Of a DNA stretch of 33,195 nt, positions 8,890 through 20,600 are shown one piece after another. The notes beneath the pieces were generated by a model. The model did no database searches. It worked only from the letters and a program-made list of their open reading frames with translations, and was not told where the DNA came from. The position numbers and the translations under genes were made by a program. This stretch comes from JBASRP01 sp044866075. Its GTDB lineage: Bacteria > Actinomycetota > AC-67. The stretch covers positions 1 through 33,195 of the forward strand of contig JBIOTQ010000072.1 in the NCBI GenBank assembly GCA_044866075.1, given 5' to 3'. How positions within the stretch are numbered: the first letter of the stretch is position 1; each line of letters opens with the position of its first letter.

Positions 8890-9462
8890 ATGAACGAGGA
8901 ACGCAGGACTCCGGAGTCGGGCCCCGCACAGGAGCCCGGCTCCGCTGCGCCCTCGAAGCCGCACCCGCCAGTGCGCGACAAGCGGCACACCGCCGAGTCC
9001 GACGAGCGGACGCAGCTCGAGCGCGCGCAGAAGCAGGCGGCCGAGCACCTGAACGATCTGCAGCGGCTGAAGGCGGAGTTCGAGAACTACCGCAAGCGCG
9101 TGCTGCGCGAGCAGACGAACGTCGTCGAGCGGGCGTCGGAGCAGCTGGTGGAACGGCTGCTGCCGATCCTCGACAACTTCGAGCTGGCGCTCATCGCCGC
9201 GGACCGTACGAAGGATTACGAGGCGCTGGTACGCGGGGTCGAGATTGTCTTCGGCGAGCTCATGGAGCTTCTGCACAAGGAAGGGCTGCAGAAGATCGAT
9301 GCGCATGGGAAGCCGTTCGATCCCACGATGCATGAAGCGGTCTTGGAGGTCGGCGACGGGCCGGCCGAAGGTGAGCCGGTCGTCGCCGAGGTGGTGCGCA
9401 ACGGGTACACGCTGAAGGGCAAGGTCGTTCGTCCGGCGATGGTCAAGGTGATACGGCGTTGA
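8890..9462 (+). CDS. grpE: DnaK nucleotide exchange factor GrpE
   Basis: The 190-residue protein releases ADP from DnaK. It begins with a disordered charged region (residues 1-40), then a long dimerising helix (about 45-95) containing DLQRLKAEFENYRKRV, the signature stretch. The C-terminal beta-domain holds FDPTMHEAVLEVGD and ends VVRPAMVKVIRR, as in known GrpE proteins. It starts 3 bases after hsp20 without a clear ribosome site of its own, so it probably depends on translational coupling. Its stop codon overlaps the dnaJ start. Confidence 0.95.
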   Translation: MNEERRTPESGPAQEPGSAAPSKPHPPVRDKRHTAESDERTQLERAQKQAAEHLNDLQRLKAEFENYRKRVLREQTNVVERASEQLVERLLPILDNFELALIAADRTKDYEALVRGVEIVFGELMELLHKEGLQKIDAHGKPFDPTMHEAVLEVGDGPAEGEPVVAEVVRNGYTLKGKVVRPAMVKVIRR

Positions 9463-10583
9463 ACGGGAATCGCGCATGGTTCGAGAAGGACTTCTACAAG
9501 GTGCTCGGGGTCTCGGAGGGTGCGAGCACCGACGAGATCAAGCGCGCTTTCCGTAATCTCGCGCGGCAGTACCACCCCGACAAGAACCCGGGCGACAAGG
9601 CCGCCGAGGAGAGGATGAAGGAGATCTCCGAGGCGTCGGACGTCCTTACCGATCCGAAGAAGCGCGCCGAGTACGACCAGATCCGGCAGATGGCGAAGTC
9701 CGGTTTCGGGGCGGGCGGCTTCGGCGGGCCCGGCGGGTTCGGGAACGTGCGGGTCGAGGGCTTCGACGTCGGCGATCTCGGCGATCTTTTCGGTGGGCTC
9801 TTCGGTTCGGGGGGCGGCGGTGCGCGTGGTGCGCGCGGACCCCGGCGCGGCGAGGACCTCGAGACCGAGGTGCGCGTCTCGTTCGAGGACGCGATCGAAG
9901 GCGCAACGATCCCGATTTCGATCCGGCGCGACGCGCCGTGCGCGACGTGCGGCGGGTCGGGGGCGGAGCCCGGGACGCCGATCGAGACGTGTCCGCAGTG
10001 CGGAGGCGCGGGGACGGTGGGGGACAACCAGGGGTTGTTCTCGTTCGTGCGCGCGTGTCCGCGGTGCGGCGGTGCGGGGCGCATCGTGACGTCGCCGTGC
10101 AAAACGTGCCGCGGCTCGGGCGTGCAGCGGCGCAAGGAACAGATCAAGGTTCGCATCCCTGCCGGCGTTCGCGACGGCGCGCGCATCCGCGCGCGCGGAC
10201 GCGGCACGGCGGGCGGTGCTGGTGGTCAGGCGGGCGATCTCTACGTCGTCGTGCACGTTGCGCCGCATGCTCTGTTCGGACGGCAGGGCGACGACCTGAC
10301 GCTCACGCTGCCGGTCACCTTCACGGAGGCGGCGCTGGGCGCGCAGGTCAAGGTGCCGACCCTGGAAGAACCGGTGACGGTGAAGATCCCGGCCGGCACG
10401 CAGAACGGGAAGGTGATGCGCGTGCGCGGACGCGGCGCCCCGAAGCGCCACGGTGGCCGCGGCGACCTGCTGGTGACCGTCCAGGTCGTGGTGCCGGAGA
10501 AGCTTTCGAAGCAGGAGAAGGAGCTTCTGGAGAAGCTCGCCGAGAGCCAGCGCGGCTCCCCGCGGGCGGACTTGGGAGTGTGA
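9459..10583 (+). CDS. dnaJ: Co-chaperone DnaJ (Hsp40)
   Basis: The product (374 residues) delivers clients to DnaK and stimulates its ATPase. The J domain occupies residues 9-75 with the essential HPD at 39-41. A Gly/Phe-rich linker (about 80-125) follows. The zinc domain has four CxxCxGxG-type repeats: CATCGGSG, CPQCGGAG, CPRCGGAG and CKTCRGSG. Two beta-sandwich domains complete a type I DnaJ. The start is a TTG at 9459 that overlaps the grpE stop (TTGA); AAGGTG at 9445-9450 is correctly spaced and no ATG occurs in frame before the J domain. The fourth gene of the stress operon. Confidence 0.95.
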   Translation: MNGNRAWFEKDFYKVLGVSEGASTDEIKRAFRNLARQYHPDKNPGDKAAEERMKEISEASDVLTDPKKRAEYDQIRQMAKSGFGAGGFGGPGGFGNVRVEGFDVGDLGDLFGGLFGSGGGGARGARGPRRGEDLETEVRVSFEDAIEGATIPISIRRDAPCATCGGSGAEPGTPIETCPQCGGAGTVGDNQGLFSFVRACPRCGGAGRIVTSPCKTCRGSGVQRRKEQIKVRIPAGVRDGARIRARGRGTAGGAGGQAGDLYVVVHVAPHALFGRQGDDLTLTLPVTFTEAALGAQVKVPTLEEPVTVKIPAGTQNGKVMRVRGRGAPKRHGGRGDLLVTVQVVVPEKLSKQEKELLEKLAESQRGSPRADLGV

Positions 10584-10584
10584 C

Positions 10585-11031
10585 ATGGAGAACAGGCGAG
10601 TGACCCCGAAGACGGCGAAGCGCGTGACCGACGAGCGTGAACGCGCGCTGTACGTCATATCGGTGGCGGCCGAGCTGGCCGGCGTTCACCCGCAAACGCT
10701 GAGGATGTACGAGCGCAAGGGCCTGATCCGCCCGCAACGCACGAGCGGGAACACGCGTCGCTACTCGCAGGCCGACATCGACATCGTCCGGCTCATCCAG
10801 GAGATGACGCAAGAGCGCGGCATGAACCTCGCCGGCGTCGAGGTGGTGATCGAGCTGCAGCAGGAACTCGAGCGCGCGCAGGACCGGATGGAACGCCTGC
10901 GCCGCGAGGCGGAGGAACTGCAGCGCCGGCTGGCCGAGGATCTCGAGCGACTGAGGCAAGCGCAGAAGACGGCGATCGTGCTGTACCGGAAGAACGAACA
11001 GTCGTTCGGCGTTTCACGTGAGGGGAGGTGA
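10585..11031 (+). CDS. hspR: MerR-family heat-shock repressor HspR
   Basis: This 148-residue regulator has a MerR-type winged helix at residues about 24-90, including YVISVAAELAGVHPQTLRMY, RKGLIRP and RRYSQADIDIVRLIQ. A long coiled coil (about 95-135) rich in Glu, Arg and Leu follows for dimerisation. In actinobacteria HspR represses the dnaK operon and clpB at HAIR sites and uses DnaK as a co-repressor. Its place directly after dnaJ and before clpB is the classical one. It starts one base after the dnaJ stop, with GGGAG (10574-10578) upstream. The inverted repeats at 6463-6493 are its likely target. Confidence 0.95.
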   Translation: MENRRVTPKTAKRVTDERERALYVISVAAELAGVHPQTLRMYERKGLIRPQRTSGNTRRYSQADIDIVRLIQEMTQERGMNLAGVEVVIELQQELERAQDRMERLRREAEELQRRLAEDLERLRQAQKTAIVLYRKNEQSFGVSREGR

Positions 11032-11038
11032 GAGGGCC

Positions 11039-13627
<2,589 letters not shown>

Positions 13628-13631
13628 GCGC

Positions 13632-14888
13632 TCAACGCCGCTTCGACCGCGCGATCGCGTTGCCGACGCGGCTGACGAAAGCCTCCGGATGGAACGGCTT
13701 GCGGACGAAATCCTCGACGCCGATTCGGAGGCTCTCGATCTCGATCGCGTCGTCGCGCATGCCCGTCAGCATGATGATGGGCGTTCGGTGGTGGACCGGG
13801 TCCGACCGGAGCGCTCGCGCGAGTTCCGTTCCCGGCTTGTCGGGCAGGCGCACGTCGATCAGGAACATGTCGATCCCGTGGTCCTTGGCCCCCGCGATCG
13901 CCTCCGCGGCGTTGCCGGCGGGCGTGACGTCGTACTGATCGGCGAGGAGAACCTCGATGAGGCGGCGGATCGCCGGGTCGTCATCGACGATCATCAAGCG
14001 GGGCCGCCGGACGTCGTCCATCTTGTGCCGGTACATGAGCTCGTCTGCGCTCTTCATGAGCTCCTCGAGTGAGCATGGCGTTTCGGGATCGTAACGATGA
14101 GCGCCGACGCTGAGTGAGAGCTGGTAGGGCCGTTCCCGGGCGGCCCGGAGGTGCGCGAGGTTCTGGTCGATCCGGCGGGCGAGGACCTCGGGGTCGAAGT
14201 CGGGCGCGACCTGGATGAGGGCGCTGAATTCGTCGCCTCCGATGCGCCCCAGGATGTCCGAGTCGCGGAAGGTCATCCGCAGTACGTCGGCCGCGTCCTT
14301 GAGCGCGCGGTCCCCTTCGTGGTGGCCGAAGCGGTCGTTGATCACCTTCATCTCGTTCACGTCGACGAAGATCAACGCCCTCGGGAGCCCCGTCCGTCGC
14401 GCCGTCTTTAGATCTTGCTCCCCCAGCATCAAGAAGGCGCGCCTGTTCCGCAGACCGGTGAGCTCGTCGACCGCGGCCAGCTGCTCGAGCTCGTTCATGT
14501 TGTTATGGCGTTCCACGGCGTAGCGGATCGCGCGATGCAGCGTTTCGCCGTCCCCCCGGCCCTTCACCAGGTAGTCCTGCGCTCCGGCGTTGACGGCGCG
14601 GACGGCGAGCGATTCGTCGCTGGAGCCCGACAGGATGACGATCGGAACGTTCGAAGCGTGCGCGTGCAACCGTTCGAACGTTTCTATCCCGTGACTGTCG
14701 GGGAGCGACAGGTCGAGCAGGACCACGTCGATGCCGCCGCCCGCGAGCCGCTCGAGGCCCGCGGCCAGCCGGTCGACACGCTGGATGACGATCGAGCCGC
14801 CGGGAGCTTCGGCGAGAGCGACCTCGATGAGCTTTGCGTCGCCGGGGTTGTCCTCGACGAGAAGCGCCGTGATGTGCTCTTTGGCCAT
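13632..14888 (-). CDS. REC-GGDEF-REC response regulator, probable diguanylate cyclase
   Basis: The 418-residue protein has a receiver domain at each end of a cyclase domain. The first receiver (4-125) has acidic residues ED at 12-13 and phospho-acceptor D59. The GGDEF domain (about 138-290) has an intact GGDEF at 217-221 and an RxxD inhibitory site (R208-D211) exactly five residues before it, so it should make c-di-GMP and be feedback-inhibited. The second receiver (297-416) has DDD at 302-304 and D345. No EAL domain is present. It starts 6 bases after the single-domain receiver gene and is the last member of the H-NOX operon, hence the probable output of a haem-sensor relay. Which kinase phosphorylates which receiver is unknown. 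Confidence 0.9.
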   Translation of the reverse strand: MAKEHITALLVEDNPGDAKLIEVALAEAPGGSIVIQRVDRLAAGLERLAGGGIDVVLLDLSLPDSHGIETFERLHAHASNVPIVILSGSSDESLAVRAVNAGAQDYLVKGRGDGETLHRAIRYAVERHNNMNELEQLAAVDELTGLRNRRAFLMLGEQDLKTARRTGLPRALIFVDVNEMKVINDRFGHHEGDRALKDAADVLRMTFRDSDILGRIGGDEFSALIQVAPDFDPEVLARRIDQNLAHLRAARERPYQLSLSVGAHRYDPETPCSLEELMKSADELMYRHKMDDVRRPRLMIVDDDPAIRRLIEVLLADQYDVTPAGNAAEAIAGAKDHGIDMFLIDVRLPDKPGTELARALRSDPVHHRTPIIMLTGMRDDAIEIESLRIGVEDFVRKPFHPEAFVSRVGNAIARSKRR

Positions 14889-14894
14889 GGGTGG

Positions 14895-15338
14895 TTACAC
14901 GGACGGGAGGCTGACGACCGTGAACCAGAAGGATTCGATGGATTTGACGACGTTGAGGAACTGGTCGAGGTCGACCGGCTTCGTGATGAAACAGTTGGCG
15001 TGCAGGTTGTAGGTCCGCACGATGTCTTCCTCCGCCTTCGACGTCGTCAGGATCACGACGGGGATGCGCAGGAGGTCCGGATCCTCCTTTATATCGGCGA
15101 GGACCTCGCGACCGTCCTTCCGGGGAAGATTCAGGTCGAGGAGTATGAGATCGGGACGCGGGGCATCCGCGTAGCCATCCTCTCGCCGGAGGAATGCGAG
15201 CGCTTGCTCGCCGTCGACCACGACGCTCAGGCGATTCCGCAGCTTTCCTTCCTTGAGCGCTTCGACCGTGAGGCGCACATCTCCCGGGTTGTCTTCGACG
15301 AGCAGGATCTCGATCGGATCGGAACCGTTCCCGTTCAT
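14895..15338 (-). CDS. Single-domain response regulator (Rcp1-like)
   Basis: The 147-residue product is a receiver domain only: ILLVEDNPGDVRL near the N-terminus gives the acidic pair, D68 in LILLDLNLPRKDG is the phospho-acceptor, and K110 in FITKP is the conserved lysine. It resembles the Rcp1 group that partners phytochrome-type kinases. With no output domain it likely acts as a phosphate shuttle or through protein contact. The ATG at 15338 overlaps the kinase stop codon (ATGA), a sign of translational coupling, and this start removes an upstream extension that would lie within the kinase gene. Confidence 0.9.
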   Translation of the reverse strand: MNGNGSDPIEILLVEDNPGDVRLTVEALKEGKLRNRLSVVVDGEQALAFLRREDGYADAPRPDLILLDLNLPRKDGREVLADIKEDPDLLRIPVVILTTSKAEEDIVRTYNLHANCFITKPVDLDQFLNVVKSIESFWFTVVSLPSV

Positions 15339-16183
15339 GACTCCTCGCTTCTGTCGGTGGGCAACGTAAAGCGGAACGACGACCCTTCGCCGGGCACGGA
15401 CTCGACCCAGATGCTTCCGCCGTGGCGCTCGACGATCCTCCGGCATACCGACAGGCCGATCCCCGTCCCCGGGTACTCCTGACGTGAATGGAGCCGCTGG
15501 AAGATCGCGAAGACGCGATCGACGTGTCGCGGCTCGATACCGATGCCGTTGTCCGACACCGAGACGATCCAGAAGCCGTCGTCGCCGGGTTCGGCCGCCA
15601 CGGCGATCTCGGGCGTCCTCTCCCCGCGGAACTTGAGGGCGTTGCCGATGAGGTTCTGGAAGAGACGCATCAGTTGCGAGGCGTCCCCGAGGACGGTCGG
15701 CAGATCGCCCGTGCGCACGGTCGCGCCGGTTTCTTCGAGCGCGGCGCCGAGGTTCGAAAGCGCGCGCTCGACGATCGATTTCAGGGGCAGCCGCTCCCGC
15801 TGGTGGTCTTGGCGTCCGACCCGGGAGTACGTGAGCAGGTCGTTGATCAGCGCCTGCATCCGGGTCGCGCCGTCGACCGCGTACCCGATGAACTCGCGTC
15901 CTTCGTCGTTCAACGCGTCGGCGTACCGGCGCTCGATCAGCTGGCAGTAGCTCGCGACCATCCTCAGCGGCTCCTGAAGATCGTGCGAGGCGATGTACGC
16001 GAACTGCTCGAGTTCCTGGTTGCTGCGTTCGAGTGCCGCCTGCGCCCGCTCGAGCTGACCGGCGCGGTCGTACAGATCGCGCAGGGCCTTCTCGGCGATC
16101 GCCTCCGCCGCCGCGCGTGCCTTGCGCTCCCGCTGGTAGCGCCGCGCGGGGACGACGTCGCTGCGCTCTTGGATCCTGGTCAT
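15335..16183 (-). CDS. Soluble histidine kinase without its own sensor domain
   Basis: The 282-residue kinase begins with about 60 residues of charged coiled coil and no PAS, GAF or membrane segment. The HisKA domain has phospho-acceptor H67 in ASHDLQEPLRM, the sequence typical of phytochrome-like kinases. The ATPase domain shows the N box LIGNALKF, the G1 box SDNGIGI and the G2 box GTGIGLSV. In other bacteria such kinases are switched by a stand-alone H-NOX protein, and an H-NOX gene ends 4 bases before this start. The ATG at 16183 (MTRIQERSD) is chosen because upstream codons belong to that gene. By position it is the kinase for the two regulators that follow. Confidence 0.88.
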   Translation of the reverse strand: MTRIQERSDVVPARRYQRERKARAAAEAIAEKALRDLYDRAGQLERAQAALERSNQELEQFAYIASHDLQEPLRMVASYCQLIERRYADALNDEGREFIGYAVDGATRMQALINDLLTYSRVGRQDHQRERLPLKSIVERALSNLGAALEETGATVRTGDLPTVLGDASQLMRLFQNLIGNALKFRGERTPEIAVAAEPGDDGFWIVSVSDNGIGIEPRHVDRVFAIFQRLHSRQEYPGTGIGLSVCRRIVERHGGSIWVESVPGEGSSFRFTLPTDRSEES

Positions 16184-16187
16184 GATC

Positions 16188-16730
16188 TCAGCGGCGATCG
16201 AACGTGCACACGAGCAGGCAGCGTTCGTCACCGCGCAGCATGCATTCCGGCTGTTCGATCCTGACCGACTCGCCGAAGTGGCTCGCGGCGCCGTCGATGA
16301 GTCCCTCGGCGAAGGAGCACATCTTGCGTACGGAGCGGTAGCTGATCCCCAGCGCGTCCGCCGACGACTCGTCGAAATCGAACTCCGGAACGTCGGCGCC
16401 GGGATACAGCTTCCTGACTTCGGGGTGGATGATGTCGTTCAGCGTGAGGAGGAACGATCGGGTCGTCGCGTGCTCCATGAAGAACTGGGGATAGGTCTTC
16501 TCGAGCAACGGGATGGCGGACTTCCCGAACCAGCGCAGGATAGCGTCCGGCGGCAGATCCAAGGCAGACGACGCCACGCCGACGAGCTTGAATGCCTCTG
16601 CGTCGTCATAGGTGCCGAGGGCGGTGTACGCGCCGTCCAGCTGCGCCGCATCGAGCAAGGTGTCCCAGGTTTCCTCACCGAACTCACGCGAGACGGTTTC
16701 TTGGAGAAGATTGAAAACGATCCCCTTCAT
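16188..16730 (-). CDS. H-NOX haem-binding nitric oxide sensor
   Basis: The 180-residue product starts with the family hallmark MKGIVFNLL and aligns residue for residue with characterised H-NOX proteins. It has the proximal haem ligand H102 (IHPEVRK), the haem-bending P115, and the propionate-binding Y131-x-S133-x-R135 motif. The distal-pocket positions that stabilise O2 in Caldanaerobacter (Thermoanaerobacter) H-NOX are W9, N74 and Y140; here they are L9, P74 and F140. I infer a protein that binds NO but not O2. AGGAGA lies 6-11 bases before the ATG at 16730 and settles that start over an upstream in-frame one. As first gene of a kinase/receiver/cyclase operon it should be the sensor. Confidence 0.92.
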   Translation of the reverse strand: MKGIVFNLLQETVSREFGEETWDTLLDAAQLDGAYTALGTYDDAEAFKLVGVASSALDLPPDAILRWFGKSAIPLLEKTYPQFFMEHATTRSFLLTLNDIIHPEVRKLYPGADVPEFDFDESSADALGISYRSVRKMCSFAEGLIDGAASHFGESVRIEQPECMLRGDERCLLVCTFDRR

Positions 16731-16883
16731 GAGCTTTCTCCTCGCCCTGATGCGCTCATGGATATGAGGCTTCATTCATGAGTCGGGTGAGAGGACCGAA
16801 GGCTTTACGAGGTCGATGGGGATTCGAGGCTTATCCGAACAAATGTCTGGTGCCCGGGGGCGCGTTTCGGGGGAGATGCCGGG

Positions 16884-17669
16884 CTATCCCGCCACCGAAC
16901 GCACGGGGCGGGGGAACAGCCGCCGCGCGGAGCGGGGCGGCTCGAAGGGCCTCCAGGTTCCTTCGGGCTGGGCGAGGCGGTCGGCGATCACCCACAGCGC
17001 GGCCGGGTTGACGCCCAGCCCGGTGTGTGAGCCGATCACCGCCACGTTCTCGGCGTTCGGTCCCTCGGCGTCGAGGCACGAGCGCCACGCGACGATCCCG
17101 TCCTGCTTCGAGTAGATCGACGTCGCCGGAACCGGTAGGACGACTCCCGTCACGCCGCGGCGCAGTCGCCCGTCGTCGATGTGACGGCGCGCGAAGCGCT
17201 GATAGGTGCGGTTGGCGCGACTCTCGGACGGATCGGTCATGTTGAAGGGACTCCCGAGCGTGATCACCATGCGGACGTCGTCGGGCCGGCGCAGCGCGAT
17301 CTCGCGCGCGTAGATCCCGCCGAGGCTCCATCCGATGATGCTCAGCTTCCTCCCGTGGCGGGCCTGGAGGTCGTCGAGGCGCGCGCCCATCCCTTCGACG
17401 GCCTTGCGCGTCGGCCCGACGTTACGTCCGAGTTTCCAGCCGTGGACGTGGTAGCCCAGCCCGCGCAGGTACCGACGCAGGGGTCGCGTGGAATAGTCGT
17501 CGGCCATAAGCCCGGGGAGGACGAGAACGGGATGCCCGTCACCCCGCGGCGCGGTGCGGCGGAGCAGGGGCCGGGCCGCGATGAACAAGCCGAAGTCGCC
17601 GGCGGCGCGCGGGAAGTCCGACAGGAACAGGCCGAGCGACGGGCGCTGCGTTTCGGCTCGTGCTGCCAT
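16884..17669 (-). CDS. Alpha/beta hydrolase (lipase/esterase-like)
   Basis: The 261-residue protein has the alpha/beta-hydrolase fold. HPVLVLPGLMADD (about 46-58) forms the oxyanion strand and loop. The nucleophile elbow GWSLGG gives S115, and D190 (SKQDGIVAW) and H215 (GSHTGLG) complete a catalytic triad in the expected order. GSPFNM near residue 139 and the GSHTGLGVNP end are seen in bacterial triacylglycerol-lipase-like proteins. No signal peptide is visible. The substrate is unknown. The only ATG near the front is at 17669; the divergent ATPase gene may begin at 17660, so the two starts could overlap. The gap of 153 bases to the H-NOX start suggests a separate transcript downstream. Confidence 0.82.
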   Translation of the reverse strand: MAARAETQRPSLGLFLSDFPRAAGDFGLFIAARPLLRRTAPRGDGHPVLVLPGLMADDYSTRPLRRYLRGLGYHVHGWKLGRNVGPTRKAVEGMGARLDDLQARHGRKLSIIGWSLGGIYAREIALRRPDDVRMVITLGSPFNMTDPSESRANRTYQRFARRHIDDGRLRRGVTGVVLPVPATSIYSKQDGIVAWRSCLDAEGPNAENVAVIGSHTGLGVNPAALWVIADRLAQPEGTWRPFEPPRSARRLFPRPVRSVAG

Positions 17670-20600
17670 GGCGGTCAATCCTGCCAGACGGCGCGCTATC
17701 CTCGCTGCGTAACGGAGAGGGCCCGGCCGAGACTGGACAAACGTCTCGTTCCGACGGACGGAGGGCGGCCATCGACCCAAACCCCACGCTTGTCGGGCGC
17801 GAACCCGAGATCGCTCTGCTTCGCGATGCCGTCGACCAAGCGACGTCCGGCCGAGCGCGCTGGGTCCTGATCGCCGGCGAGCCCGGCATCGGGAAGACGG
17901 CGCTCGCCGACGAGACGGCGGTACACGCGACGAAAGCGGGCGCGCTTCCCCTGTGGGGATCCTGCTGGGAAGGCGAAGGGGCGCCGGCGTTCTGGCCGTG
18001 GGTGCAGATCATCCGGGCTTACGCGGCCGACCGCCGAACCGACGACCTCTTCGCTGCGATGGGCGACGGCGCCGCCGACATCGCGCGGCTCGTCCCCGAG
18101 GTCGGCGGGAGGTTCTTGAGCCTCAGCCCGGCGGACGAGACGGGTCCCGACCAAGCCCGGTTCCGGCTCTTCGATCACGTCGCGCGCTTCCTTCGCGCAG
18201 CCGCCGAGATCCAGCCCCTCGTGCTCGTCTTCGACGATCTGCATTGGGCCGATCGCGAGTCGCTTACGCTCTTGCGGTTCTTCACGAAAGCGTCGCGAGA
18301 CGCGCGCGTGTTCGTCCTCGGGACCTACCGCGATGTGGAACTGACGGCCGATCACCCGCTGCGCTACGAGCTGGCGGAGGTGGGCGCAGAGAGGATCGTC
18401 CTGCGCGGGCTGGGACGCGATGACGTCGGCGAGCTGATCCGCGTCACGATCGGAACGGATCCGCCCGCGGGGCTCACCGAAGCGGTGTTCGGCAAGACAA
18501 CGGGCAACCCGCTTTTCGTCAAGGAGGTCGCTCGCCTGCTCGCGGCGCAGGGCCGCCTCGAGGGCGCGACCACGAGCGCGTACGCGATCCCCGAAGGAGT
18601 GCGAGACGTCGTGCGGCGGCGGCTGGCGCATCTCGACCAGGACTCCGTGCAGGTTCTCGGTGCCGCGGCCGTGCTGGGTCCCGAGTTCGGCCTCGACGCT
18701 CTCGGCGGTATGGTCGTTCGGCCGGTCGACCAGGTTCTGGAGCTTCTCGCCGCGCCGCGTGCAGCGCGGATCGTCGCCGAGGTCCCGGACGCGGTCGGCC
18801 GCTACGCGTTCGCGCACGCTCTGTTGCGCGACGTCGTGTACGAGGACATCAGCCCGACGGTTCGCGCGAGCCTGCATTGGCGCGCCGGCGAGCTCATCGA
18901 GCAGAAGCAGGGCGGCGACGCACACGCGTCCGAGATCGCGTATCACCTCGTCAACGGAGCGACAGGCGGCGATCCGGAGCGGGCGGCCGATGCGGCGATC
19001 CGCGCGGGTCGCATCGCACTTCGGATGTACGCCTGGGATCGGGCGGCGGACCTGTACACACGGGCTCTCGACGCGATGGAGCTCGGGAAGGCGGCCGCCG
19101 ACCGCCGCGCGCGCACGCTGCTGGAGCTCGGCGACGCGCGCACCCGCGCGGGCGATCTCGTCGCCGCGCGCGAGGTCTATCTGAAAGCGGCCGACCTCGC
19201 GAGCGCGGAAGGTCTGGCGCCGGAGCTCGCCCACGCGGCGCTCGGTCTCGGCGGCGGCCTCGTCGGGTTCGAGGTGCGGCTCCTCGACGAGCGTCAGCTC
19301 GATCTTCTGGCCCGCGCCCTCGAGATGCTCCCGTCGGAGGATTCCGCGGTCCGGGCCTGGATAACGGCGCGGCTGTCGGTTGCGTCCAGCTACGCGCGTT
19401 CGGTCGAAGCACGCACAGAGCTCAGCCGCGAGGCGATCGCAATGAGCAGGCGCATCGGCGACCGCGGCGCGCTCTCATACGCGCTGTCGAGCCTGTCCGA
19501 CGCGCTCGCCGGGCCCAAACACGTCGAGGAGCGCATCGCCGCCGCGACCGAGATGCTCGACGTCGCGGTGCAGCCGGCGACCGGCACCGCACGGTGCGGC
19601 GTGGAATCCTGCGCCGTCTGTCTGTGCGAACCCGAGTTCGCGTTGCTCGGGCGCCGCCTGCGGATCGTCGCGAACCTCGAGCGCGGCAACCTGGCCGCCG
19701 TCGACGCGGACATCGACGCGTACGCGCGCCTCGCGGAGCATCTGCGTCAGCCTCTGTATCTCTGGTACGTACCGCTCTTCCGTGGCATGCGCGCGATGAT
19801 GCGCGGTGAGCTCGCGGAAACCGAGCGCCGGATGGAAGAGACATCCACGATAGGGATGAGCACGTCAAGCGAGAACGCCTCCGTCCTCATCGCGGTGCAG
19901 CAGGCGGGTCTCGCGTTCCAGCGCGGCGACATGACCTCCCTCGAGTCGGCGTGGCGCGCGCTGACCGCCGGGTCGCAGGAGCTTGCAAGGCTACCGACTC
20001 TCGCGGGGATGGAGCTCGCAGCCCGCGCTTTGTTCGGGGATCCCTCAGCTGCGGTTCCGGCCCTGCACGCATGGTTGCGGCAAGGGGGTCTGACGTCGCT
20101 GCCGGAAGATTCGGAGTGGCTGACGACCCCGTACTACCTCGCAGTGGGGGCGATCCGATGCGGCGACACCGATTCGGCGCAACACCTATACGAGGGGCTC
20201 GCGCCGTACGAAGATCTCGTGGCGATCGACGGCATCGCCGCTCACGCCATCGGACCCATCGCGCTCATCCTTGGGAGCCTGGCTGCGTTCCTCGGCCGCA
20301 CCGAGGAAGCGGAGCGTCACTTCCAGAAGGCGATCGTTCGCCACACGGCCGACGGTTCCGTGCTGTTCGCGGCGCACGGTCGCCTCGCGTTCGCTCGGAT
20401 GCTTGCGGCAGGCGGAGACCCGCGTACCGAGCTGCGCGACGAACTGGCGCTGGCTGCGGCGGTGACTTTCGACGCATGCGGGCTCGAGGATGCAGCGGCC
20501 GAGGCCCGGGCTCTCATCTCGACGAGGGCGGTTCCGTCCGCGCCGGCGGGGGAGGCGGCGTTCCGGCGCGAGGGTGAGTACTGGACGGTCGCGTTCGACG

